Source: Chaenocephalus aceratus (lineage: Eukaryota; Chordata; Actinopteri; Perciformes; Channichthyidae). From it: 64,000 bases of DNA. The notes beneath the pieces were generated by a model. The model saw only the letters and a program-made list of their open reading frames with translations, was not told the origin of the DNA and did no database searches. Location: assembly GCA_023974075.1 (NCBI GenBank), contig CM043800.1:34325959-34389958 (forward strand), in the 5' to 3' direction. Positions 11,700-63,080 of the stretch are shown here, in pieces. Both the position numbers and the translations under genes were made by a program. Within the stretch, counting starts at the first letter, position 1. Every line of letters starts with the position of its first letter.

Positions 11700-12012
11700 T
11701 ATTCCTGGACTTTGAGTCGTGGCTGAACCTGTCTCTGTGGTCCTGTCTGACTCTCATCATACTACTTCCCTGATGGCTCCCACAGGATTGTTGACATCCT
11801 CGTGGATTCATCTTCTTATTACAGACACATGCATTTCCTAACATTCGGTCTATATGCTGTAAAATGTATTATCTCTTCGATTTACACACGGCATCAATTG
11901 CACGTCTGTCCGTCCTGGGAGAGGGATCCCTCCTCTGTTGCTCTCCCTGAGGTTTCTCCATGTTCCCCTTTAAACTGTGGGTTTTTCTCTGGAAGTGGGC
12001 AGGGTGGCAAGT
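11700..12012 (+). mobile_element. Fish LINE 3'-region fragment
   Basis: The stretch CCTGGGAGAGGGATCCCTCC, then CTGTTGCTCTCCCTGAGGTT at about 11914-11954, is a widely repeated fish sequence that I recall as the 3' part of a LINE family whose tail also occurs at 54340-54560. The 5' limit is uncertain. It is directly followed by the fold-back element. Confidence 0.55.
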
Positions 12013-12034
12013 GGATAACTAAATAGAGTGGATG

Positions 12035-12695
12035 ACGTATTTACCCAGAAGTAAGCTGCGCATGGGTTCCCTCGACAGAAAAGCAATGGGATTTCTCCAT
12101 AGCAGTTTCGAAAATAGCTCGAAATAAGATCTGAGGAAAACAAACCACGTTTTGTTCAGTCGGATAATATCCACATGTCTACCCCACTTTTATAATTTTA
12201 TAATCATAAATCTAATCGCCAGAAGCAAAATGCTAACGTTATGCTATAAACGAACTACAGCAGGGTCGCTGCTTCAACGTCACGCAAACTTAAGATCCAT
12301 ATTCAAAAATACAGATTCAAAATTGTACGAGTTGAAGTGTTTGTTTTAACAGTTTGCAGGAGGCAGGCACTTGCTTTCAAGCAGAACACGGCAAAGAAAC
12401 TTAGCGGGAGTGTTTACGTGTTCGGCGTAATGACGTCCTCGACAACTTCTGTAGTCCTATTCAGCCACTTGGTAACAACCATCGTTTTTCAGACACGTAA
12501 ACTCTTCAAAACTCACCACCGGTGGGGTCACTGCTGATGTATTTAATGTCGTAGAACAAAACGTGATCCGTCTCTTCAATCTGTGTCGAACACAGACCTT
12601 ATTTGGAGCTATTTTCCAACATGCTATGGAGAGATCCCGTTGGCTCTGAGACGAGGGAACCGGTAGTGGGAAAATGCTAACTCACTTCCGGCAAA
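12035..12695. mobile_element. Fold-back non-autonomous DNA element, copy 2
   Basis: The central 400 bp (12150-12560) is close to identical with 1955-2360, including CAAAATGCTAACGTTATGCT and CAGCAGGGTCGCTGCTTCAA. The outer arms are inverted (GGGTTCCCTCGAC near 12064 against GACGAGGGAACC near 12650) but more diverged than in copy 1. Ends are approximate. Confidence 0.78.
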
Positions 12696-12895
12696 AGAAA
12701 CTTTGAACACAAAGAATGTCACCCTTGTTATTCTCCTTGGAGGAAACATGAAAATAGAAAAATACCAAAGCCTCAAAAACAACAAGGATGGACGGAAAGG
12801 AATCAAATCAAAACCCATAAGACACTTTCTTGTTCCTGGGCCTGAGACAACAGTGGCAGAAAAGAGAGCGCGGTTATATCGCCTGAAGAAAAAGT

Positions 12896-14123
12896 GATAA
12901 ACTTTTTCTGATCCAATAAATCACTCTATTTTTCTACCAGCAATCATCACTGTAATCCATTTAGCACGCACTGCCTCCTAAATCACAATTAGTAGCCCCA
13001 TCACGTGTGACAATGGTGAGATAGTCATTTGTCTGCATTGATCATCATGTGTCTGAAAGGATCATTTAAATGTGATGCGGGAAGCTAAAATGTGGGTGGA
13101 TGCTCAAGGACTGTTTTATTTTCAGAGCACAAAGTAATAAAAAAGCAATTATGTAAATACTATGATTAAACAGAAAACAAGTCAAACATATATAATATAG
13201 ATATGTATACAGTAAGTAAAGCGAGATTTAAAGGCTTTCATCTGCAAATAAAACCTCGCAGTTAATTATTTTTTTTTTAAGTGATGGAGAAAAATGGATG
13301 TATTAATTGATATTGAGAGACAATTGGCAGCAAGACAAAAAAGGAGACAAAGACGTAACATGAGGACGACGGATGTCAGAGTCACCTTGCAGAAATAGGA
13401 AGTGAGTGTCTCTGTGAGGTTCAAGTCTCACCAAAGAGAGGGGGACGGGGTTGGAGACAATAATAGAAAGACTGATGAAAGAGGAGGACAGTTTAGAGAA
13501 GAGCTTTGACAGATTGTCATTAAGAGGGACAGCTGCCTTTTTCTGCAGTGATTTATAATATATAATACACACACACACACACACACACGCACGTAGATAA
13601 AGGCATTCACGTATCCAAACACACAAACAAACTCGCTTCACAATTCCATTTTTCACTGCTCCTAACATTGAGATCTCAAGTTCAAATGAAAATGCACAAC
13701 CTAATTTAATAACATGTTCAGTCAACATACACTTAAAAAAGCAATGAATACAAATCTTGGGAAATATGAGAGAAGCGGGGGATTTTAATTTCACAGTGCT
13801 CTGCAGCTGCTATTGTTTACAATGCAGAGGAACCAGTCATGTTCAGAATGTAGTCACAATTCATTTAATTAGAAACAGGATATGTGAACTGTTACCGTAA
13901 TTATTGGACCTAAAAAAGACACCACGAATGGCAACGACAAGGGCAGCTTCAGGATCAAGTGAAAAAGAAAAGAGAACATGAAATGTTCTTCTGTGGGATT
14001 ACAAGAGAGACCATTTCATTTCAATCAAGTTATCTTCTGTAAAACCCACATGTGTTTTCATGCCGTGCTGCGGAGAAGTTGTTATTGATTTTCTCCATAG
14101 TGACTATAAAAGGTGTGTTTATA
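12896..14123. other. Intergenic sequence
   Basis: AT-rich unique sequence with a short CA tract (13566-13588). Nothing else recognised. Confidence 0.5.
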
Positions 14124-14240
14124 AATCAAATCAAGTTTTATCTATAGAGCACATTTATAAACGATTTTTGGTCGAGCCAAAGTGCTGTACATAAAAATAG
14201 CCTACAGTAGAGACACTTTACAGCAAATACAACTTATAAC
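14124..14240 (-). mobile_element. L2-like LINE 3' tail, minus orientation
   Basis: Complementary to about 54455-54558: AATCAAATCAAGTTTTAT, the TTTATAAACGATTT segment, GTCGAGCCAAAGTGCTGTAC and GACACTTTACAGCAAATACA all have their complements there. Only the 3' tail is present. Confidence 0.8.
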
Positions 14241-14247
14241 ATTACAT

Positions 14248-14631
14248 CAGGGGTCTCAAACTCAAGGCCCGGGGGCCAAATCCGGCCCGCGACTTCATTT
14301 TATGTGGCCCCGCAAGAGCTTGCAAAGAATATAATAAGTTTATTATACCGGTTACGTGCCACTTTACAGAAGCAGGTTGCCCATAAACTACATGTCCCAC
14401 AATGCATCTCGTTTTGTGACATGTGCACTGAAGAGACCTAGACTTCTGCTTTCAGACGTAGTTAATTACTAAGTTATTATCCTATCCGATAATAATCCAA
14501 TTCAGAGGCAATAATGTAATATAATACATTATTTTATATTTATATTATATATTTATATCGTTACAACCGGTCCTTTGAGTGCAACCTTTATGCGAATGTG
14601 GCCCGCGATGAAATTGAGTTTGACACCCCTG
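14248..14631. mobile_element. hAT-type MITE
   Basis: Terminal inverted repeats CAGGGGTCTCAAACTCAAGG at the left and, at the right, the complement of CAGGGGTGTCAAACTCAATT. The subterminal GGCCCGCGA motif and its partner are also inverted. This is the well-known non-autonomous hAT pattern. Flanks CATTACAT and CATTAGAG resemble an aged 8-bp target duplication. It sits at the edge of the LINE tail. The interior is non-coding. Confidence 0.88.
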
Positions 14632-16052
14632 CATTAGAGGAACAGTATAGTGGTGTGTTTGCCTACAAATGAAATAAACAGATGCGTGTGGACATGTTTA
14701 AACACAAAAGTGCGTGTGGTGGCACAAACTTGGAGTAAGACGCAACAAAAATGTCAACATTTGAGCCAAAGTGTGCACTTATCCTGGGAATCTCCTTCAT
14801 AAACGTGCGGAGATGAGAGGGGAAAGAGAGAAACGGCAGGGGGGATGAGAGAAAGAACTGGATCTGGTATCAGACAGTCAGAGATGCTTCTGTCGTCTCT
14901 TGCTTCAAGCTTTGTTAGAATCCGGTTTGAATTTGGGCGACAAGAGGCCGGAACACATTCTAGAAATCTCTCTCAAACACCTGTGTCAATGTGGACTACT
15001 CCTGAGCCAATTCAAGAAGTTATGTTCATCCACGCAGTCGCTCAAAGGGCACAAAGAACGAACGCGTACATGTCGGCATGTGTCACCCCGCTTCAATTAC
15101 ATAAGGAAACAGGATCTGTGGAAACACATTGAGGTAAATTATTAAAAAGCATAACTTTAGCACTTCATTTGACTAAATAAAACCGCCAAAGCCTCATTAG
15201 CCTTGCTGAAATTCAGAGATTGCTTCACGGACATACGGTGGAGATTGCATTAAGATAACCCAGCCGCAAATGTACACATATACTCATGTCACTGTGTCCA
15301 CAACCGTGCACACCCCATCACAGGGCCAGACAGGCGTGAACAAACTAATTGAACACACTCTCTTCCTCTGACTCCCGCAAGTCCATATAAGAGTGAATAA
15401 TCGAGCTGACATACCTACAGTGTATTAACATACTGTAGCTTTAATATGCACGGAGAGAGAAAACAGAGCAGGATGAAGGATGGTGAGGGAGAGGGAGACA
15501 GCGATGGGGGGGGAAGAGATGAAAAACAGAGGAATGGGAACAAATGAGAGGGAGAGAGTGAAAGGCATGGAAGGGGGGAGATAGAAGTGTGTGAGTGATA
15601 GGGAAGCAGTGGAGCAAATCAAAGTAAAATTAAGTGCATTTACATATTTAGATGAGCGCTTCTAGTCAGCCTGTCTAATTATTTCATCTCCATTTTTCAT
15701 TTGCACGCTGCTCAATCCAGAAGCAGCAGGCCGTGAGGGAACTTTCCCTCTCTCCCCCCTCACCATTACTTTATCACACTCACACTTGTCCCCTCTCACT
15801 CTCCAACCCCTTGCAGCAGCCTTTCGTTATCCGGGTCATTACCATACGCTTTTTGTCCATTCGCACTTGTTCTGCATATCTCCCTTACCTCTCCTGCTCC
15901 TGCTCCCCATCTTTTATGCATACACCAAAACCGCCCCACGTGTGTGTCCAGAAATGGGTGTGTGTTCACTGCGCATGCCCTTTCGACCACCATGTTTTAT
16001 GCATTGTGCTGTCCTGGCGAAGATAACTATGTGTTTGTCAGTGTCCGTATGC

Positions 16053-16054
<2 letters not shown>
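14632..16054. other. Intergenic sequence
   Basis: Unique sequence with a purine-rich part (about 15450-15610) and a pyrimidine-rich part (about 15740-15920). No exon recognised. Confidence 0.5.
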
Positions 16055-17003
<949 letters not shown>

Positions 17004-19534
17004 CAGCGACCCACTGTTAAACCTTTCAAATTAGCATGAACCATGTCCGGAGCAGCCGAGCCACGTTAACCTTCTCTCACTGATTTCCCCCCTTCTCTTC
17101 ATGCCATTCTTCACACTCCATAAATCTGTCTCTCTCCTCGCTCTCACACTCTTCCCTTCCCTCCTCACCTCTGTCTCCTTCCCTCTCCCTGCTGCTTATC
17201 ACTTTGTTTGCATCTCCATTCTCTCTACATTACTTCCCCTTGTTCCTATAAATGTCCCCCCCCTTCTCCACCCACACTCATCAGCACAATCTATTAGCTT
17301 GTGCGCGCGTGTGTGTTTTTGTTTATGTGAGCCTCTTCGCCGAATCCTGTGTGTTTTCCACCAATCGTTTGTGTGCAATAGTGTGTCTGTGTGTGTGGGG
17401 CACGTACTTCAGTGTGAGCGTGCGCACACATGCATGCGCGTGTGTCTGCTGGCATAAAAGGTTGTTATGTGCTTTAGGTGTTAATTGGCGGAGGAGCTTC
17501 GTTAATATTCTCCCTGCGAGCCTGCTCGTCAGGAACAGAGCCGGCAAACTGATGAGTGTGTGGTTTCCCTCCAGAGAGAGAGAAGGAACCAAAGGGGGAA
17601 AGAGTAACAAGAGTGACTTCAGTTCAAAGACCCTCTGTAAGGTCAGAGTGAGAGAAGAGTCGAGCAAGAATTGTGAAAAAGCACCAGAGGTGGAGAGACG
17701 GGAGGGACAGGAGGGGTTGGGAAAGCAACAGAGAGAAAGACAAGGAGGGAGGGGAAAGAGAGATGTGATAAAAAGCCATAAAGGGTTCCATTGAGGCTCT
17801 GGGTGAAAGGAAAGATGATATCATGCGAGGGAGAAATTATCCCTTTGTTAGGCGTTTGTGAATTGGCAGAATGGGGGCAAGGCAATTGGCAGAGAACCCC
17901 CCAGCGAGGTGGCACCCACCCTAAGCTACGACCTAACCTGCGTCCTCCCACTTCCTCTACACCTAACCGTACAAGCCGTCCTCCTCCATCAAAACACAAG
18001 AAGCTGCTGCCGTGACAAGTTGATCTGCACATCAACTACACATCCGCCTGGAAAGGAAAGAGCGAGATGTTGAACGGGGGGCGCATATATATACATGTAG
18101 GCACAGTCGCACGACAGCGAACAAAAGAGCCCTCCACGCGTATAACTCGTGCACAGGGAGCAGAAAGGTAGAGACACGCAGGAGGACACAGTGAGTGGAG
18201 AGTCCTGTCACTGGGAGGTATGATGACACACAGATAATGGGTGTTGCTCCCGGCAGGTCGCTGTGAAGCATGTGGCTCGCAGCACACACAGAAACACTCA
18301 TTAGGAGGCTCACGCTGTACCTTCTCCACTTGGCAGGTACCACTGTTTGCATTTATCTTACTGAATAAGGGATGGCTGAGCTTAGCGTTCTGCTGCATCC
18401 CAATGGGGGGCATTGCATGGTTCTGCATAATGTAATATGCCTGTAATGCCTTCTCATACATGTCTTTCTAGGAATGCATGTATGAGAATAGCATACATTG
18501 AAGTGTCATGTCTGCATTGCAAAGCTGTCAGCCTTGTCGGACTATAACACCTCGTTTCCTGCTGTTCTCTTTATCGTGGCGAATGAGGATACCTGCAGCG
18601 ACCTATAATCACTGACTGCTAGTGTGACAGATGTTTTTCACCCTAGCAATAACTTTTCTGGAGCCCTTTTCTCGCATACGCTGGCCCCTGCAGCAGTGTC
18701 TACCCATGTTTTGTTATTTTCTGTTCAAACTACAGGCACAATGTCAACGGTTTTGCCCCTGATGTGTCGCAGTGGCTTTGACTCAATATAATTCCTGCTG
18801 TGCTCCGCATTAGTCATTCACAATTCAACCCCGTCAAAATACATATACTAATTTGCTTTGCCAATTACGTTTTGTGGGGAAAGTAATTGCTGTGGTGATT
18901 ACATTTAGTGGCAGTGTTTTCCAGTCCAGGAGGTTTGACTGTCTTAAACAGCACAGAAGTCACACGGGGGAAGGTAGGGTCGGCGGGTGCAGAGCAGAGG
19001 GACTTTGACACATGGAGATGAGGGTTTTACTTCTGTTTAGAACATGTGATTTGGTGTTGTGGTGTATGGATAGCTGTAATGTAAATCTGATTGCATGCCT
19101 GGAAAGAAATAAGCTCTTTTGTGAAGTTGGTTAATTTCCAGACACTATCTTCTTTGAACAATTAGCAGGAGTTATGTTTTTGACCTGAAAGTCTCAACAC
19201 ATTTCCCCCACTGACACAAAAGAGGATTATTCCCCAGCATTTGATGTGAGGAGACAAATGGCACCTCTTACTCACATTGTGTGTGGCCCCAAGACGGAAA
19301 CGTTTCAGTTTTTTCTTCCGGATGAAATCATATTTCACATATCTGGTGTTTACTGAATATCTGCTCGATCTGATAAAGCAAATTAATGTCTGATAGTTCA
19401 ACGAAAAGCATTTCTATTTAAGCATTGAGCTTTAATTAGCTCCATCCTCCTTGAACAGAACTGTCACATGGGAGTGTTTTGTTCTGATACGCCTGCTTGA
19501 TTATTTGCCAGGCCGGAAAAAAACAACTAGAATT

Positions 19535-19660
19535 GTCCCCTTAATAATAATAATACGTTTTATTTTGAGGCGCCTTTCAGGACACCCAAGGTCGCCTTAC
19601 AGTGCATTTAAAAGTTAAAACGGCTAAAACAAAAATGGAACACAAATTAATCGAACCGAC
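19535..19660 (-). mobile_element. LINE-type 3' end fragment
   Basis: AATAATAATAATACGTTTTATTT, followed by GAGGCGCCTTTCAGGACACC and CAAGGTCGCCTTACAG, is a pattern I know from dispersed fish LINE tails. The 3' simple repeat lies on the left, so orientation is minus. Family unassigned. Confidence 0.5.
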
Positions 19661-21714
19661 AAGGCAATACAAGTGCACAGTTAATGCAGGGTAAATGTGT
19701 ATTGGGGATGAGCCTAATAGGATGTCCACAATGGGTATTATGGCAGCTTTATTGTCTTTTCTTCCACACTGTAAAACCAGTGAAGGGACACTGCCAAGGC
19801 TCCTAGTTTGCTGTAGAAAAAGGTGGTATGTACGCAGGCTTATATCACACTGCCTGCTTATATATTCACATCCAAACAATGTGATTTCTTAGGAATTCAA
19901 ATGTCTGTTTGGGATTCTTGTTATCCTGTCATGATGTGACATATTGACTTGTATTTACTTGCCATGCTCCACTGTCAACAGACTGTGGAAAATAAAGAAA
20001 ATCAAAACGTTTTAATCCCGTGTGGTGTCAGCCGAAATGTACCCAAATGATTCGGCCACATTGATCCCTGTGCCCGGGAGCATGAGGTGGACAGGAAGTA
20101 GCCCGAGCCCAGCCTTTAGAAAATGCAGTCACTGATAGTGTTCATAGATCGAGGAGCTGTGACTTTTCTAATTAGAGAGTTCAGAGCGAACCCAGTTGGA
20201 TTAGCTTGGCTCGAGGCCAGCTATTAACACCCAGTCAGACAAACAAGAAATCAGAAAGAAGAGAGGGGAAGGAGAGCAGAATGGCAAGGAGGGTAAAACA
20301 TACCAATCGTTATGTGAGTGCACTTAAACCAGGGTCAGATGACTTGTTGTTGTAAGAAAAAGGGGCTTATAATTTGGTAGTTCTGATGTTCTCCTTATAG
20401 TGCGTCCAAAATCAAGAACATTGTTTTTTCAGTATCTTGATTACACTGAGAGACAATGAGGACAGTGAAGACAATACATTCCTGTGAGTGTTAAAACTTT
20501 GTGGTCGTCTGGGACTTAGTGGCAGACTAATAAAACCAACGTTATAAAAGAAAACTTTTAACTATTGAATTGAACTCGTAATATACACAATCTATATTAA
20601 TGCCCATGTATATGTATGAGTCGCCATGCCCACGTTAATTCAACCACACGAAATACTTGGATGTTCACTTGTGCTGAAACACCCCGGAGGACATGTTCGT
20701 TTGATTTATCTTTACCTTTCAGGAACATCTGCCCTCGTTCCCACTTTGCCAGCTAATAAACCCTCGAGATTGCCGCCTACACAGACACACATACATATAA
20801 CCCCCACAACACTCGAACGCACCCACTAACACACACATTCTCCCAACCCACTCGCCCGCACAACCTCAAGGGAGACATACGTAATCAATTCGACACTTCC
20901 GCTTACCCAAGAAGTGCCTTAAGGACAAAGAGAAATGTAATCTTGGATAAGCCTCCCGATAGAATCTCTGCATTAGCCCTCTGCTGCCGGTTCTCAGCTA
21001 TCCCATCAACCCGCACCTCCCACACCTTGGCCCGATTCCCTCTCTCCTCCTCTACGCTGCTTGTTTATTTTTTCCCTTCAAATTTCCTCTCCTCCCTCAC
21101 GACTCTCAAACACCACTTTTCACTTTCCTCTCCTTTGTCCTTCGTCTTTAGTTGCACTCTTATTGCACTTTGCACTTGAGACTCTCTTCTTCCACTTCTT
21201 TTCCATTCTTTCCCAGCAGCCTCCATCCTCCATCCCTCCCATCCCTCCCATCCCTCCCGTCTATTCTCAGCTGGGGAACATGCTGTATATATCTATATTT
21301 CTGTTCCTCTCCCATGTCGGAGCGCTTTAATACCAATGGTATTAAATGCCGGCACGACCTCCTTGGCATTCTTAAGCAGGCAGGGATCCTTGTAAGGCTG
21401 TTTGAGTGCTTAATATTTTCAGCACGCCGCTGACTTAAGCCCCTTAAGTGCTTTGGCAACACTTATTCCACGGTGGCACCAATGAAGCCCATTAAAAATG
21501 TGATTTGGATGAGAGAGAGAGAGGAAGAGAGGATGGGGGACACAATTTGCCATTACCTCCCTTCCTTCCGCGCACACACTGCGACAAAAACAAATACACC
21601 CATCAGGGGGTAGCCCACACAGGGACTCTCACACACAACTACACACACACATTCGCCAGTAGTGCGATGTTTTCTTGTGTTTTTCTTTTGGCCTGTAATT
21701 ATGCCCTTTGTTGC

Positions 21715-21782
21715 TCTATAGAGCACTTTGTGATGACCCTATTTGGGTAAAAGCGCTTGATAAATAAATTGGCTTTATTAGA
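21715..21782 (+). mobile_element. L2-like LINE 3' tail fragment
   Basis: CTATAGAGCACTTTGTGATG, then AAAAGCGCTTGATAAATAAA, has the closing AAGCGCT-ATAAAT motif of L2-type tails. Only the last 70 bp is recognisable. Confidence 0.6.
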
Positions 21783-22589
21783 CTTGATAATAGGGAGCAG
21801 CATGTTTCAAATTGAATGCATAAAGATGTTTGTAAATACAGCGTGTGGCAGATTAGGACTCATAGTTTATGATCAGTTGATTACGAACAAGCAGAGGCGT
21901 AATTACGAGCAAGAGTGTGTTGCCTTTCACATTTTACAGGACAATGAAAGTCACAGACAGTCTACTGTCGTTAGCCTCCACCATTGGCTTTGCATTGCCA
22001 ATAGCAGTAATGTTACTACATGTGGCAATGATCACAAACAAAGGAATAGCATTAGCCCAGTGTGGGAGGCAACATAACTGACAGGTAGGTTTGGCTCTTA
22101 GCAATGATTTCTGTTTCATCGGCGTACAAATATGGAGGTGATATATTTTATTGAGCCAGGTTCACATCAGCATAATTCATAACACAGTCATGTTCATTTT
22201 CGCTGTATCCACTTCCACTTTGAATTACAAATGTCACACATACATATGTACAAAGTCCTTGTCAGCAGACAGCCGCGCGCATCCCTCCAGCCGTACAAAT
22301 GGCCGTTTAGCATAGAGAGCACTATGATGCCTCTGTGTGCATGGATACATTAATGGGCAGTAGCTAGAGAAAAGGGCCACACAGACAGCTACATGTACAC
22401 TCTGCTTCAGTCAGCACTGGACAGACGAGCACATTCAGGGACACACGCCACCACTGTGTGTTGACCTGAAAGAGGACCATTGTCACTGCTTCCAACCACA
22501 CACACTCATCTCTAACCTTCACAAAATACTATGCAAAATATGCAGACACTGATCCCACATTGACACACACACACATATAAGCAAGGGGA

Positions 22590-22640
22590 GGGTGGCCAGG
22601 GTTATATAAACAAGTGTCAGACAGAACACGGATAGACAGA
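22590..22640 (+). promoter_or_regulatory. Candidate TATA-type promoter upstream of cadm4
   Basis: A G-rich stretch (AAGGGGAGGGTGG) lies just before TTATATAAA at about 22600-22608, about 2.2 kb upstream of the cadm4 ATG. The next 600 bp contain more CpG than their surroundings. It would need a spliced 5' UTR exon to reach the coding start. No transcription evidence is available. Confidence 0.22.
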
Positions 22641-24647
22641 CGGATGTGATCAACACACTACCACTTTTGGGATTCGAGCTATTTTTATAGATCAACAGGA
22701 AAGAAGCGAAGCGAAAGGAGAACACACTTTAAGGAACTAACAAGCCGGTACGGATTGACGGGAGGACTGGAGGAAGCGGAGAGAGGAAGCGGGCAGAATG
22801 GATAAACCAAACACAATTTGAGGGGTGAATTTGAACAAGTGACTTTCTTTGCAGTCGGTCTGCTGCCGGGCCGCAGACCTGCTCGACTCGAGTTTCTGGT
22901 GTTCACCAACTCACAGTCATTTTCTCAGCGCCAGCCAGTTGACCGGTGAAGTCAGCGCTGTAGGGAAGATTGGCGATGATCCACTTTCTGCCTCGCCAGA
23001 AGTGTCTGGGCCATCGCCGTTAGAGCTCCTTGTGTGTGTCCGCACTTTACTCCATCAGATAGCGCTCGGTGAGGTGTGCGGTGAAGCTCATCACGCTTTG
23101 TCTCTTCACTACAAACACACATATTTAACAAACATACAAACACACCGACGATGCATTGGATCCTGACAATCAGTGGAGCTCTGTCCGGACCTTAAACACA
23201 GCAGACTTTCAGATCAGTGTGTGTGAGTGTGTGTGTGTATCTGGAGAGCACCCGGTGGAGCATGTTCGAAAGGGAGAGTAAGGCAGGTCGATGCTGCGCG
23301 ATTACACTTTTTGATAGGCTGTGATTATTCTGAAGAGTGTAGAATTATGTAAAATCACTGTCCATTTACGCTACAGTGTGTACATGATAGCATATCAAAA
23401 GAGTTCTCTCATTCAAGCGAATAATGGTAGATGCCTTGTGTGAGTAAGTCTCTGGGGTAAAGTAGCAGACTGAAATGTGTAATATTTGAAACTAAAGCGT
23501 CTGACTTCTGTGTGCTCCTAGCAGGTTGGTTATTCTACACAGGGCAAGCATTTCCACTCTGTCTTTATAGCGCGGTACTCGAGCTCAATGGATTTTATTT
23601 AACCTTAGGTATCTCCAGATGAGTTGTAGTGAGATAGTGTTTCTCTCCAGAGGCCTGGCCGGTTTGGTTAGGTTATAGCTCAAAGGGAACATTGACTCCT
23701 GCCCGCCGATTTGTCGAGTGAGAAGTGCGGGAAACCCTGTTTTACTATACAATACAATACACTGTCTGATGGGTGAACAATGTTGCCCTATATTTCTCTG
23801 TCTCTCCTTGAGGGCATGGCAATGTAGGTAGCTCTATTTCAAAAGTTAGCACTCAGTCAACATCAGTAGAAATACACTTGACTCAGCCTCTATCCGACTG
23901 CAATATTGTATTATTGATGTTTTCTTTTCCTTAGAGCAGTGTGGTTTGACCTACACGAGACAAGCAGTCTGTTGTTGTGGTTAATTGTGAAGGGCGCTGA
24001 ACTAGCTTAGCTCCAACTTTGACACTGCAGTGTAGCCCACACTTACTGATGAGCTAATTAAGTTGTCCCTCATTTGGTTGAATATCACAGCTGGCATTAC
24101 TGAATTCCCTCTCTGGTATAGAGCATAGTATTTCATGTCTGCTTTGGTATTGGTTTTTGTGGTTTATTGATCTGAGGCACCAGTCTCAGGAGGCTCAGAG
24201 CACTGTGGTAGGAAAATAGGTAGCCTAGCAGTGTTTGCTTTGTTGTTGTTTTGCTTTGATGGAACTGAGCAGCTTCTGCACTGTATTGGTTTAAGACAAT
24301 TCATGTCACACGTTATTTCTAAGCAGCACAAGGTGCTAAAGTCAACAGTGGTACTCTCTGTTGCTCTGCTTTTCACTGTGTGCATTGTGATACAGTGTCT
24401 AAATCGCTAGCTCTGTTAGCGCCCTGAGCTCTAGCCAAGTGTCTAGTGGATTGGCTACAGTTCATTTCTACGTGACTTAGCATCTAAAGCAGTTTCTTTG
24501 CATGTGTTGTGTTCCAGTTAGCACATACGAGTCCTTTCTTTAAGTGTCCTCAAACAACAACTTCTGTCTGATTGTAATGCAGTAAAGCCGGGCAGTTAGC
24601 CTGTGCACGTGTCTGCAGCATTACAGTTGAGGACATACACAGTGTTA

Positions 24648-24650
24648 GTG

Positions 24651-24726
<76 letters not shown>

Positions 24727-24735
24727 TTTGTTTGT
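24648..24735. repeat. (GT)n microsatellite upstream of cadm4 exon 1
   Basis: GT run of about 75 bp passing into GTTT units, ending about 115 bp before the cadm4 start codon. Confidence 0.95.
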
Positions 24736-24849
24736 GGACTAGCTTGTCTTTAGCAGTGCATGCAGGGTCACAGAGAAGCCATTGATCAAACGTGCACATT
24801 CACACACACACACACACTCAAACATACACACACAGCTTCTAAATACACA

Positions 24850-61760
<36,911 letters not shown>

Positions 61761-61832
61761 CCCCTATCCCCTTCTCTTCTGACCTCAATCCCCCTTATCC
61801 CTTCCCTACCCTGTGTCCCATCTTATATACAG

Positions 61833-61835
<3 letters not shown>

Positions 61836-61878
<43 letters not shown>
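61836..61878. repeat. (CA)n in the cadm4 3' UTR
   Basis: CA run of about 42 bp beginning 76 bp after the stop codon, so it is expected to be transcribed. Confidence 0.95.
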
Positions 61879-61879
<1 letters not shown>

Positions 61880-63080
61880 CAATACAAGCGCCATTACAGG
61901 CAGCCTTTTGAAAACGACTGTATACAGATACTGCACACAGCCAATCCATCCCGCTTCATTCTACTCCACAGCCTCCATGCGCACACACCCAGAGGCAGAC
62001 TGAGAAAAAGAGAGCCTACACACCCAGCAGCCATTAACGACTGTGCCATATACTGTAAGTCGGAGATACTAGGGAGAATGGAGAGAGCGGGGCCGGGGTG
62101 AATGTAGACAATAACGAAATGATGCCGTTATTATTTTTGATCAAGGTGGAAGTGGGGAGCACAAAGAAAACAGACACCCTGCCAGTGCAGCCGCCAAAAG
62201 TGGAAGGGGAATTAGAGGCAGATGACTGCTATAATTCCATGCCTGGAAAACCATTTCTTTCACAAAGCTCAATCTTTAACTGACGGGGACAGGGGGAGCA
62301 GTGTGTGGGGAGGGAGGGAGGGAGGGGGAAATGAGGAGGGGTTGACCAGAAGCTATCGAGCGATACACGGTAGAAAATTGAATTTTTTTAAATTGTCAGA
62401 ACATCTTTATATACGAGTGCAACTCGTATATAATTCCCGACCAACACTGGAGTGTTTAAGCCCAGAGTCCCAGGAAGTATCCAGAGTTTTGACGAAACTT
62501 ACTCCCTACCCAATAATTGGTATAAAAGGAATCCTATTTTAAAGGTGGTTCTAATTTAATTAACTCTCCTCCTTCCTCTACATTCACCTGTTACAGTCCT
62601 CTTCCCCGCTCCATTATATCTCGCTTTTTTCTCCGTCTGCCCCCCCCCCCCACAATCACTCCTCCTTTGTTGGCTCCTAATAATGTAAGGATTAGTGGGG
62701 CTGAACATTAAAGAAAGGCTTAATTATTTTAGAATGTCATTAAGAGGATAGAAAGGTTTAAAAGTCTTGATAGGAAGGGCAAGGGGGAGTGAAGGAATGA
62801 GAAATAAAAACGGATGGATATTTTTTCTGAATGCTACCACACATATGCAGATACATGCACTCATTCATGCGTACAGTAAACATGTTGACAGAACCAGTAT
62901 ACATATCTCTGAAGTACGTATTTGTATAAAAAAAGAACATCTACATAAATTAAATGAAACTTTTAAGAAAAAAAATCTGTTTACTATTGAAACGCATTAT
63001 GAAGCATCTATACTAACACAGAATATTAGCCTATAGAGGTGCAAAGCCGAACAAACCACTGTCCAGTGATCTTTAAAGAA

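Larger units (their letters stand above)
17004..24647. other. Region upstream of cadm4
   Basis: About 7.6 kb without a recognised gene. It contains a LINE-type fragment at about 19535-19660, an L2-like tail at about 21715-21780, a purine-rich part at 17560-17780 and pyrimidine-rich parts at 17090-17280 and 21000-21260. The candidate promoter at 22.6 kb is listed separately. Regulatory DNA for cadm4 may lie here but no specific site is supported. Confidence 0.5.

Noticed and set aside
12703..12897. 64-codon frame after the second fold-back element (MNTKNVTLVILLGGN)
   Set aside because: Short, not recognised, and without splice-site or conservation support.
22849..23166. 105-codon plus-strand frame before cadm4
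   Set aside because: No family similarity recognised; more likely non-coding leader or intergenic sequence.
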